A DNA stretch of 52,397 nucleotides from Planctomycetaceae bacterium (lineage in GTDB: Bacteria > Planctomycetota > Planctomycetia > Pirellulales > Pirellulaceae), in the NCBI GenBank assembly GCA_002724245.1, contig PBOG01000064.1:80209-132605 (forward strand), read 5' to 3'. The notes beneath the pieces are model-generated. The model saw only the letters and a program-made list of their open reading frames with translations. It was not told where the DNA came from and searched no databases. The position numbers and the translations under genes are program-made. Of this stretch, positions 9,367 to 17,196 are shown piece after piece; positions within the stretch are counted from its first letter, which is position 1, and the number at the start of each line of letters is the position of its first letter.

Positions 9367-10728
9367 TCAACTGCCCGGCTGGTCAAGATCGTCCTCAGCG
9401 TCACCCTTCGCAGTCCGCAGCACGCGGCGGATTTCTTCCAATCGGCGGGCAATCTGTGCCTCTTCGCCCCGGTCTACCGGGCGGTAGTATTCGCGGTCGA
9501 TGCCCAGATAGTCCTGGGCCACAACCCCGGCTGGGTCGTGGTGTGCGTACTGGTAACCGACGCCGTGTCCCAACTCCCGTGCGCCTCCATAATGGGCGTC
9601 GCGCAGGTGACGCGGGACCGGCACCAATTGCCCTTGAGTCACGTCATGCCGGGCCTCACCAATCGCCACCGTACAGGCGTTTGATTTCGGTGCACACGCC
9701 AGATAGGTCACAACTTGAGCCAGAGTAAGCTGGCACTCAGGAAGGCCTACCGCCTCACACGCCTGCAAACCAGCCACAGCCAGCGGGAGCGCAGCTGGAT
9801 CAGCGTTACCGACATCCTCGCTCGCCAGGATCACGAGCCGTCGACAAAGAAAACGTACCTCCTCACCTGCCTCCAGCATTCTCGCCAGCCAATACAAACC
9901 AGCATCCGGGTCGCTGCCGCGAATACTCTTGATCAGCGCGCTGGCAGCATCGTAATGGTCGTCCCCGTCTGCGTCATAGCGAATCGCTTTGCGTTGGACC
10001 GACTCTGCAGCCAGCTCGAGGGTCAATTGAACGGAGTCCTCTACACTCGACAAGACCCCAATCTCCAGCGCATTCAAAGCGCGTCTGGCATCACCATCCG
10101 AGACACGCGCCAGATACTGTAACGCTTCATCATCAACACGAACGTTACGTCCTCCTAAACCGCGTTGATCGTCCGCCAATGCACGCCGCAAGATCGTTTC
10201 AATCTGGACATCATTAAGTGGTTCAAACTGGAAGATCTGGCTGCGGCTTACCAGTGCGCGATTCACCGTGAAGAACGGATTGGAAGTGGTGGCACCAACC
10301 AGTGTGACCACGCCGTCTTCGACATCGGGCAGCAAGGCATCCTGCTGCGACTTGTTGAAATGATGTATCTCGTCGACAAACAGTAGCGTCCGTTGACCTG
10401 AACTTGCCAGCGTATCACGCGCCTCCTGGAGTACGGCTCGCAACTCCTTGACGCCACTGGTAACAGCACTGATTTGCTGAAATGCGGCGCGACATGCGCC
10501 AGCCAGTAAACGGGCAAGAGTGGTTTTACCTGTTCCGGGGGGGCCATAGAACAATACCGAACCCAAGCGATCCGCCCGAATCAGGCGCGTCAGTAGTTTG
10601 CCTTCACCAAGAAAATGTTCCTGGCCAGCAAACTCATCCAGAGTCCTGGGACGCATGCGCGCGGCCAAAGGCTGCGCACTCTCCAGATGCCTGGTCTCAG
10701 CCTGCTCAAACAACGATCTGGCAGCCAT
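9367..10728 (-). CDS. rarA: Replication-associated recombination protein A (AAA+ ATPase)
   Basis: A 453-residue AAA+ ATPase of the RarA/MgsA/WRNIP1 family, which acts at stalled replication forks in the cytoplasm. The sequence shows PLAARMRPRTLDEFAGQEH near the N terminus, Walker A GPPGTGKT (62-69), Walker B FVDEIHHF with DEIH at 119-122, sensor 1 GATTSN (145-150), and the clamp-loader-like C-terminal domain with ALIKSIRGSDPDAGLYWLARML and YLACAPKSN. Length and domain order match the family. ATG 10728 begins MAARSLFEQ, and an in-frame upstream start adds only ten residues. The C-terminal tail from about residue 420 is rich in acidic residues and variable. The gene lies just downstream of the pseudogene remnant at 10817-11180. 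Confidence 0.93.
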   Translation of the reverse strand: MAARSLFEQAETRHLESAQPLAARMRPRTLDEFAGQEHFLGEGKLLTRLIRADRLGSVLFYGPPGTGKTTLARLLAGACRAAFQQISAVTSGVKELRAVLQEARDTLASSGQRTLLFVDEIHHFNKSQQDALLPDVEDGVVTLVGATTSNPFFTVNRALVSRSQIFQFEPLNDVQIETILRRALADDQRGLGGRNVRVDDEALQYLARVSDGDARRALNALEIGVLSSVEDSVQLTLELAAESVQRKAIRYDADGDDHYDAASALIKSIRGSDPDAGLYWLARMLEAGEEVRFLCRRLVILASEDVGNADPAALPLAVAGLQACEAVGLPECQLTLAQVVTYLACAPKSNACTVAIGEARHDVTQGQLVPVPRHLRDAHYGGARELGHGVGYQYAHHDPAGVVAQDYLGIDREYYRPVDRGEEAQIARRLEEIRRVLRTAKGDAEDDLDQPGS

Positions 10729-10816
10729 AACGGTGCTCGCCTTCAGAAAAAAACGCACACGGCGCGGCCCGCTTCAGAACCGTCACTCTGTACGAAACTG
10801 CGATTGTGATCCAGTT

Positions 10817-11180
10817 CTACGTCATAATGGCTCGAACCACGCGTCCCTCCACGTCAGTAAGACGAAAGTCACGACCGGCATGCCGATAGGTCAGGCGAGT
10901 GTGATCGAGCCCCAGCAAATGCAAAATGGTGGCGTGAAAATCATGGACGTGAACCGGATTTTCGGCAACGCGGTGACCGTATTCATCACTAGCGCCATAC
11001 GTCATCCCTCCACGCACTCCGCCACCAGCCAACCAGGATCGGCCGAATCCGGCGTTCAAAAAACGTATTGTCCGGCTTCCCTGCAGCATGCGCCAACGCA
11101 GACCCCAGAAAACAAAACAACGTCCCCACAACGGGAACCCAAACACCTGCCAGCCATCGGGGAACCGTATTTCCGGTCAT
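10817..11180 (-). pseudogene. Deletion scar: start of a PSD1 cytochrome-domain gene fused to the end of a DUF1501 gene
   Basis: Reading leftward, 11180 to about 11031 encodes a start codon, a signal peptide ([18 protein letters not shown]) and [11 protein letters not shown]. That is the usual beginning of planctomycete PSD1/DUF1549/DUF1553 cytochrome proteins just before their first heme motif. At about 11030-11040 the similarity stops and a different frame takes over. It encodes [40 protein letters not shown] and [11 protein letters not shown] up to a TAG at 10817, which is the C terminus of DUF1501 proteins. The two genes are normally adjacent in this order. A single internal deletion that also shifted frame explains the structure. 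No CxxCH heme motif remains and the product cannot be functional. Confidence 0.8.
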
Positions 11181-11414
11181 TCCAGGTTACCTGACAACAT
11201 CTCCCGGCTCCCACCTGCATGGACCTTGCGCCCCGGGGATACCTTCGCCTATTGTACGAACTCCACCGATTCACATGTAGTCGCGTTACCGGGTGGTCCG
11301 CGCGGACTCAATCGCTGGATTGCACTGGCCGGAAGCTCGCAGACGCCTTAGAATCTGTTAGCGCTTCAAACTACTGGTGCTCTTTTTCGGCATCGCGAGT
11401 CTCGGCAGCACGCA

Positions 11415-13268
11415 ATGGGCTATCGATCGATCAAACGCGTTCTCGGGGAAACCAACCTCGAGCGGAAATGCCGTCTGCTTTTTGGCTTCTGTCTGCTCGC
11501 CCTGATCGCCACCGCTTTTTTCTGGGTCAACCGCGTCGCAGAAAATCTGGTCATCGAAGCCACCCGTAACAAAGCCAGCGACAATGTCGTAATGCTACTG
11601 ATGCGGTCACATTTCATCAGTTTCGAAACCGACCCTAACCCAGAAGCACGTGTCTGGACGGAGCAACTGAGTGCGGAATTTGAAGGACGCCAGGTATTCA
11701 CGTATGAAATCCTGAAGCTCGAAAGCCAATCCTTGATCACTCAATTGGAGCACGCCAAGGTACCTGCCTCTAAAGATATGCAGGAATGGCAGATCTTACG
11801 AGACCTGCAAACCCAGCATCAGAAACAACTACTTGAGAGCGAAAAAAACCTCACCGAAGAAGAGCCACCGCAAACAGAAGGTCTCCAAATTCTTCCCAAT
11901 TCACGACTGTTCGAACAACGCCGGTCGCCAGACCGGACGGAATACCATTACTACGAACCAATCTACTGGAGCCGTAACTGTACTGACTGTCATTCCACTC
12001 TGCAGGAAACTGGAGCCATCGCAGCATCGGAGGGTATTGCTACTGGTGGTGCAACGCGGCCTTTTCATGTCATCAAAGTGATTGTGCCCTACACCGAAAC
12101 GCAAGGCGCCATCAATAAAGCGCGGGCAATCATGATCACGCTGGCAATTGTGACCGTTTTCGTTGCCAACGTTTTGCTATACGTGGTTGTTCGCTATGTC
12201 ATTGTCAAGCCTCTCAAACACCTCCGCGACGTCAGTGACGGTATTAGCGGCGGCCAACTCCACTCTCGCGCCGAAATCCAAACGAACGATGAATTCCAGG
12301 AACTCGCAGAGTCTTTCAACCGCATGCTGCGCCATATGACCGATACTCAAGGTGAACTCAAACAAGTTAATTACGAACTCGATTCCAAAGTGGACGAACT
12401 CGCTCAGCTCAATATGCGGCTGTACGAAATGAACCGGCTCAAAGATGATTTCATGGCCAACATGAGCCATGAACTGCGTACGCCGCTGAACAGTATCATC
12501 GGATTCTCGGAAGTCCTTCAGGGAATCGACTCGCTCGACGAAAAACAACGCCGCTACGCCCAGAACATCCGTTCTTCAGGGCGTGTACTGCTGGAAATGA
12601 TCAATGACATCCTGGACCTGGCAAAGCTCGAAGCCGGCAAGATGGAACTCAAACCGAGTGAGTTTCAGATTGGTCTCGTCGTGCGCGCTCAATGTGACAT
12701 GGTCCGTCTGCTCACCGAGGAAAAAAATATCGACCTCGATGTGCAGGCCGTCGAGAACCAGGAACCCCTGTTTCAAGACCAGGCAAAAATCCAGCAGATC
12801 CTCACGAACTTGCTTTCCAATGCCATCAAATTTACTCCCGAAGGTGGCCGGATCGTCGTTTCCGCGGAGCGCAAACCTGGCGACCTCCTGAAACTCACGG
12901 TTGCTGACACTGGAGTCGGAATTGCGAGTGAAGAGCGGGCAACCATTTTTGACAAGTTTCGTCAAAGTGAAACTGTGCTTGGCTCAGATGGACTCACCAG
13001 AGAATATTCCGGCACGGGACTCGGGCTGTCGATCGTCAAAGAACTCTCCAAATTGCTCGGCGGCAGCGTCTATTTCGAAAGCGAAGTGGGACAAGGCAGC
13101 ACGTTCTGGGTGACGGTGCCGTGGATTTGCTCGTCAACACGACCGGCGGAAACCCGCCTGGACTCCCAATTGCGTGGAATGGCAACGGCACAGCAACCGG
13201 CTTTGTCGGCGGGGCTCGATCCCAGGCAGCCTGGCACTCGCGATGAAATAGCGGAGAATTTGACTTGA
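11415..13268 (+). CDS. Heme-binding-motif sensor histidine kinase
   Basis: A 617-residue membrane sensor kinase. Two membrane helices (about 21-39 and 238-260) enclose a periplasmic domain of about 200 residues. This contains one c-type heme motif, CTDCH (Cys189, Cys192, His193), in a setting resembling DUF3365/Tll0287-like sensors. A HAMP domain (about 260-312) and a coiled coil lead to the kinase core: H-box MSHELRTPLN with phospho-accepting His352, N-box LLSNAIKF, G1 DTGVG (498-502), F-box IFDKFRQ and G2 GTGLGL (533-538). It likely senses a redox state or a gaseous ligand through heme and phosphorylates a response regulator, but none is encoded nearby. The last 45 residues after TVPW are an unstructured tail. 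The stop overlaps the start of rnhA. Confidence 0.9.
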   Translation: MGYRSIKRVLGETNLERKCRLLFGFCLLALIATAFFWVNRVAENLVIEATRNKASDNVVMLLMRSHFISFETDPNPEARVWTEQLSAEFEGRQVFTYEILKLESQSLITQLEHAKVPASKDMQEWQILRDLQTQHQKQLLESEKNLTEEEPPQTEGLQILPNSRLFEQRRSPDRTEYHYYEPIYWSRNCTDCHSTLQETGAIAASEGIATGGATRPFHVIKVIVPYTETQGAINKARAIMITLAIVTVFVANVLLYVVVRYVIVKPLKHLRDVSDGISGGQLHSRAEIQTNDEFQELAESFNRMLRHMTDTQGELKQVNYELDSKVDELAQLNMRLYEMNRLKDDFMANMSHELRTPLNSIIGFSEVLQGIDSLDEKQRRYAQNIRSSGRVLLEMINDILDLAKLEAGKMELKPSEFQIGLVVRAQCDMVRLLTEEKNIDLDVQAVENQEPLFQDQAKIQQILTNLLSNAIKFTPEGGRIVVSAERKPGDLLKLTVADTGVGIASEERATIFDKFRQSETVLGSDGLTREYSGTGLGLSIVKELSKLLGGSVYFESEVGQGSTFWVTVPWICSSTRPAETRLDSQLRGMATAQQPALSAGLDPRQPGTRDEIAENLT

Positions 13269-13756
13269 CCGATTCCCACGAACCGCGACAGGTTCATCTC
13301 TTTACTGACGGGGCCTGTAGTGGAAACCCCGGGCCGGGCGGATGGGCATATATCCTCAGAGATCTCCGTACCGGAAAGGAGCAGGAACGCTCCGGTGCCG
13401 AAGTGGAGACCACGAACAATCGCATGGAACTGATGGCGGTTATCGAGGGGCTTCAAGCACTCAAACGAAGTTGCCAGGTCGAACTTTTCACCGATAGCGT
13501 GTATGTCGGCAAGGGCCTCAGCGAATGGATGCCCAAATGGAAAAGCAATAACTGGCAACGTCGTGAAGGTGCGCGCAAGTGGGTACCGGTAAAGAACGTC
13601 GAACTGTGGCAGCAACTCGACGGACTCGCTGCACAGCATGACGTGCATTACACACGTGTCGCTGGACACAGTGGCCACCCGGAAAACGATCGTTGCGACG
13701 AGCTGGCCGTCGAAGCGTATCGCCGGCTCGGCAACCCTCCGGCCGCGACCGCCTAG
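13265..13756 (+). CDS. rnhA: Ribonuclease HI
   Basis: A 163-residue RNase HI, which cleaves RNA in RNA-DNA hybrids. Catalytic residues are all visible: Asp15 in FTDGACSGNPG, Glu55 in NNRMELMAV, Asp77 in FTDSVYV, His135 in RVAGHSGH and Asp145 in RCDELA. The basic handle segment (PKWKSNNWQRREG) is also present. The start is a TTG at 13265, overlapping the TGA of the kinase gene. It is supported by a GGAG ribosome site eight bases upstream and by the domain beginning ten codons later. The overlap implies translational coupling to the sensor kinase, an unusual partner. Confidence 0.95.
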   Translation: MTDSHEPRQVHLFTDGACSGNPGPGGWAYILRDLRTGKEQERSGAEVETTNNRMELMAVIEGLQALKRSCQVELFTDSVYVGKGLSEWMPKWKSNNWQRREGARKWVPVKNVELWQQLDGLAAQHDVHYTRVAGHSGHPENDRCDELAVEAYRRLGNPPAATA

Positions 13757-13879
13757 CTGCTTTCCCGCCCAACGGGCGCCCCTCACGGCTGACCTTGTCT
13801 CAAGTCGCTGATTTGAGGACACTCCGCAGCCACGAGTGAAATACGCCCCCGTTCTGCTGCTTCCACAAACTGGCGTCTG

Positions 13880-14545
13880 ATGTTGGCACTGAGTTTATCT
13901 CCTAGGTCTCCGTGGCACACACCCGTAATACTGGTGTTCCTTGCCGCCGTCGTGGTGAGTACCATCGGCTGCGGACTCCACCAGGGGCTGTCACCAATCG
14001 AGAACGGCCAAACGCTTCAATTGCTGGAAAACCCTCTCTTTGTTGGCGTCACAGACCGCGACCTGCTCTGGAACCAACTGGTAGATGCGATCGATACCTA
14101 TTTTGATATCGAGCGTGAAGAACAGGTAAAACTGGCCGGCGAAATTCTCACCGAAGGTCGCATCGAAACTGTACCCCGGGCCGCAGCCACCCTGCTCGAA
14201 CCCTGGCATTCACACTCCACTACCCGATTCGACGCATGGCAAGCGACATTACAATCGATCCGTCTCAGCGCCCTGGTGCGTGTGGTTCCTGTCGATGCGG
14301 GATATCGAATCGAAGTGGTCGTCCAGAAAGAACTGGAAGACGTCGCTCAACCGGAACGTGATACGGCCGATGGTACCGCGATGCGTCACGATGGTTCAAT
14401 CGCTCGTGACCAGGATCGCATCCAAAACGAATCCACCACACTTGGCTGGATTCCGCTGGGACGCGACATCGCGCTTGAGCAACGCATCCTGGCGGACATC
14501 CAATCTCGCCTTAGCGCGGGCCCTGAGCCCCTGGATCGTTTTTGA
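13880..14545 (+). CDS. Hypothetical lipoprotein or secreted protein
   Basis: A 221-residue protein I do not recognise. The N terminus has a hydrophobic stretch (TPVILVFLAAVVVSTIGCG) ending in Cys in a weak lipobox, so it is probably a lipoprotein. The mature part is soluble with mixed alpha/beta character (WNQLVDAIDTYFDIEREEQV, LVRVVPVDAGYRIEVVVQKEL). Small proteins of this build, tethered to the envelope and evaluating a two-copy alpha/beta pattern, are common in planctomycetes without known function. Its last 35 bases overlap the convergent hydrolase gene at 14511. The region between rnhA and this gene holds only a short imperfect hairpin. Confidence 0.7.
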   Translation: MLALSLSPRSPWHTPVILVFLAAVVVSTIGCGLHQGLSPIENGQTLQLLENPLFVGVTDRDLLWNQLVDAIDTYFDIEREEQVKLAGEILTEGRIETVPRAAATLLEPWHSHSTTRFDAWQATLQSIRLSALVRVVPVDAGYRIEVVVQKELEDVAQPERDTADGTAMRHDGSIARDQDRIQNESTTLGWIPLGRDIALEQRILADIQSRLSAGPEPLDRF

Positions 14546-15452
14546 ATCGCAGCGGTTGGCCACCCAGAATAGAAGCGCTTGTCACCGTGGGACACCAGTA
14601 CTTTTCAATGTGCTCGACAACCAGGTCCGTCCCGCGAAAGTGATTCACAAACGGTTTGCTTCGTGAATTGTACATGGTGTCTGTCAGGTCCCGCATTAAC
14701 AGCACCTGCTGCCCCTGGTAAATCAACTGCCGAATGCCAAAGGGTCGACCTAGCACGCACATGTTTGTGTGCACCCCCATCACCACCACATTCGTGATCC
14801 CCCGAGCACGCATCAAGTAATAGGCCTCGGCACTGTCGGTAATTGCATCTTCCGGATGAATCTTGATCGCATCGATCTGCGGCCTCAACACCACGCCACG
14901 ACAACGTGGCTGACAATCACAGCCGCCGTCAGCGTCATCGATGGGCAAAGCACTTTCACGCTGTGGATCCAAATGACACCAGCTCTTGAGTAACACCTTC
15001 GTCTTGACCGGCGGCGCCTGTTGCGCACGGCGCCGCATAGCAGTCTCCGCATAATGGTTCATGCCACCACTTGGACAGTGGATGATCAACGCGCCACGCT
15101 CTCGCGCCGCGTTGACGACAAGATTGACGCGCGGTGCCATTTCTGCAACACGCCGAGTGGCACCTTTGCACCAGTGCTGCGACCACATGTCACAAATCAC
15201 AAACGCCGTCCGCCGCGCCTCCCATCGCTGCGTCTCCGCAACCGTCCGATAGTCACCGCTTCCCTTGCTGATTTCGACACGCTTGCGCGTGTTCAAAGTG
15301 AGCTGTGTTGACTCGTTACTCGCCGGCTCCAGAGGATCGGCAGCGGCCGCCTGACCTGGCTCGATGACCAACAACAGGGTCCACGTTGCAACAGTCAGCA
15401 ACCACCACTTTCTCCTGACGCTGCCCCAAGACATCTGCTGTGCGCGTTGCAT
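14511..15452 (-). CDS. Secreted isochorismatase-family cysteine hydrolase
   Basis: A 313-residue isochorismatase-fold hydrolase with an N-terminal signal (WWLLTVATWTLLLVIEPGQA). The catalytic set is recognisable: Asp88 in FVICDMW, Lys in DAIKIHPEDAI, and the nucleophilic Cys in THTNMC-like VHTNMCVLGRPFG. An insert rich in Cys (GGCDCQPRCRG) sits between the Asp and Lys motifs. Secreted proteins of this type are common in planctomycetes; they may be amidases, but the substrate is unknown. ATG 15452 follows a G-rich ribosome site; ATG 15434 is an alternative. The 3' end overlaps the convergent lipoprotein gene by 35 bases, with the tail PGAQGPR lying inside the overlap. Confidence 0.82.
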   Translation of the reverse strand: MQRAQQMSWGSVRRKWWLLTVATWTLLLVIEPGQAAAADPLEPASNESTQLTLNTRKRVEISKGSGDYRTVAETQRWEARRTAFVICDMWSQHWCKGATRRVAEMAPRVNLVVNAARERGALIIHCPSGGMNHYAETAMRRRAQQAPPVKTKVLLKSWCHLDPQRESALPIDDADGGCDCQPRCRGVVLRPQIDAIKIHPEDAITDSAEAYYLMRARGITNVVVMGVHTNMCVLGRPFGIRQLIYQGQQVLLMRDLTDTMYNSRSKPFVNHFRGTDLVVEHIEKYWCPTVTSASILGGQPLRFKNDPGAQGPR

Positions 15453-15829
15453 GCTGCCCGCCCCCCTCGACTCCGGTCTCACACTCATTCAAAAGTGTCC
15501 TCTCGGTGCCGGCCTGCAAGTCTGCGTTAGCACCACCGTTGCGGCGTCAGTCTACCAGCTCGACCAACGCGTTACCAATTGCCTCACAGGCGGAGAGCCT
15601 CGGGCGACGCGGGATTTCCTCGAAGACAAGGCACCGATACCTGGGAAACGCCGTAACTTCTGATGGCAAACGATCCAGATTTTGAATCTCCGCAGACGCC
15701 TGGCTCCACATAGGTAGCGGTCTGCACTCGCCACAATCCACCATCAACACTAGAATGCGTTATCGTTTCTTGCCGTTCATGTTGAGCAGCCTCAACTCGC
15801 ACCAGCTCTTTACCGACACGGGAATGCTG
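15453..15829. other. Divergent intergenic region
   Basis: This 377-base region separates the hydrolase gene (minus) from the thioredoxin-fold gene (plus) and must hold both promoters. I see no convincing promoter boxes, RNA gene or conserved short ORF in it. Confidence 0.5.
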
Positions 15830-17179
15830 ATGTTTTTACACACGCTCACACTTGCAGTCACCACGGCCCTGGCCGCTCCCACCGCCTTGGAAAGCGGTAC
15901 CCAACTCACTTTTCGCGGCAAGATCGAGGCCGACAAAGGTGACCCTGTCATCACCCGCAAGACATTTGAACTGAACTGCCTGTTGGTGGACGTAACATCG
16001 GAGAGCGCCACCGTCTACTGGACACTCAGTGAAGAAGGCCGTGGCAATTGGCTCTGGACCGACCACTTTGGCCGCGTTCAGGTGCGAGGCTCCTCCGGTG
16101 CTGCGCCGGCTCAATGGCCCGCCCTGCTGTACCAGCGCGACGCCGGCAAGAGCATCGTGCCGGTCGTGCTGCCGTTGCTGTTCTTGAAGCGCACACTCGA
16201 TAGTGACACCAATTGGGAAGAAGGCAAACTCAACTTCAAGGTTACCGGGAGCCAACGGGTAGCGAGTCATAATTCCTGGATCGTCCGTGCTGAAAACCGC
16301 TACGGCCACAAGCGCACGGTTTGGCTTGACAAGAAGTCGCCACTGGTCGCACGAGTTGTCGAAACCGTCTTCATCGGGCAGGGAGAACAATTCGAATTGC
16401 AATACGAATTAGCCCAGAAAAAGATGCTCTCCGCTACGGAGCTATCGGCGACGACGGGTGGATTTGAGACTCTGTTCCAATTGAGACAACAACTGCGACG
16501 TCAGCCACGTGACCCCCGCATGGTCTGGAGCGCGGAACAGCTCGGGATACTCCGCAAGCAACTGCCGACGCTTGCTAAACCCATCAGCGACGCGCCTGCG
16601 CTGGCCACCGTGTTCAAAGAAGCGGAACGCGACACGAAGATCCAAAAAGGAAGAGCTGGCGCCATCGGCGCACTACAGGCCAAGACGATGGGCAAGCCAT
16701 TGGAAAGCTTTCCGCTGGTCGACAGTCGTGGTCGCGCGTTCGATCAGCAAGCCTGGAAAAACCGTGTTACCGTCCTGCACTTCTGGCGTTATCGAGACAA
16801 ACCGCTTGAGGAGCCTTACGGCCAAATCGCTTACCTCGACTTCCTCTATCGCAAACACAAGGGCAAAGGAATCGGGGTGTACGGCATCAACGTCAACCAG
16901 CGCCTGCAAACCACCTCGTCACGGCGCCCCGCCATACTCAGCGCTAAAAAGCTCACGTCGTTTATGAATCTCAGTTACCCCGTGCTACACGACACCGAGG
17001 GAGTTCTCAAAAAGCTGGGAGACCCTCGGCAATCCGGAGCCAAGCTACCACTGGTGATCGTGCTGGATCAAACCGGGAAGGTCGTTCACTACCATGTCGG
17101 GCATTACCCGGTCGACCGATTACTCGGCCTGAAGCAGCTGAATGACCTTGTGGTCAAAACGCTAAAAACAGCGAAGTAA
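15830..17179 (+). CDS. Secreted TlpA-like thioredoxin-fold protein without the CxxC motif
   Basis: A 449-residue secreted protein starting with a signal peptide (FLHTLTLAVTTALAAP). Residues about 25-225 are a beta-rich domain of unknown type. From about residue 305 a TlpA/AhpC-type fold is visible: GKPLESFPLVDSRGRAFD, then VTVLHFWRYRDKP where redox members have FWATWCxxC, later GIGVYGINV and LPLVIVLDQTGKVVHYHVGH. Both active-site cysteines are absent, so it is not a disulfide reductase; it may bind a partner or act as a structural module. Two start codons compete (15824 and 15830). The second has the better-spaced GGGA. It is followed closely by the convergent LRR-FGE gene. Confidence 0.8.
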   Translation: MFLHTLTLAVTTALAAPTALESGTQLTFRGKIEADKGDPVITRKTFELNCLLVDVTSESATVYWTLSEEGRGNWLWTDHFGRVQVRGSSGAAPAQWPALLYQRDAGKSIVPVVLPLLFLKRTLDSDTNWEEGKLNFKVTGSQRVASHNSWIVRAENRYGHKRTVWLDKKSPLVARVVETVFIGQGEQFELQYELAQKKMLSATELSATTGGFETLFQLRQQLRRQPRDPRMVWSAEQLGILRKQLPTLAKPISDAPALATVFKEAERDTKIQKGRAGAIGALQAKTMGKPLESFPLVDSRGRAFDQQAWKNRVTVLHFWRYRDKPLEEPYGQIAYLDFLYRKHKGKGIGVYGINVNQRLQTTSSRRPAILSAKKLTSFMNLSYPVLHDTEGVLKKLGDPRQSGAKLPLVIVLDQTGKVVHYHVGHYPVDRLLGLKQLNDLVVKTLKTAK

Positions 17180-17196
17180 CAGTCCGCTACAAAATC

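Noticed and set aside
13766-13778. Short hairpin after rnhA
   Set aside because: Only five base pairs with a three-base loop and no U tract, so not called as a terminator.
13070-13822. 250-codon open frame opposite rnhA
   Set aside because: rnhA on the other strand has the full RNase HI active site; the antisense frame has none.
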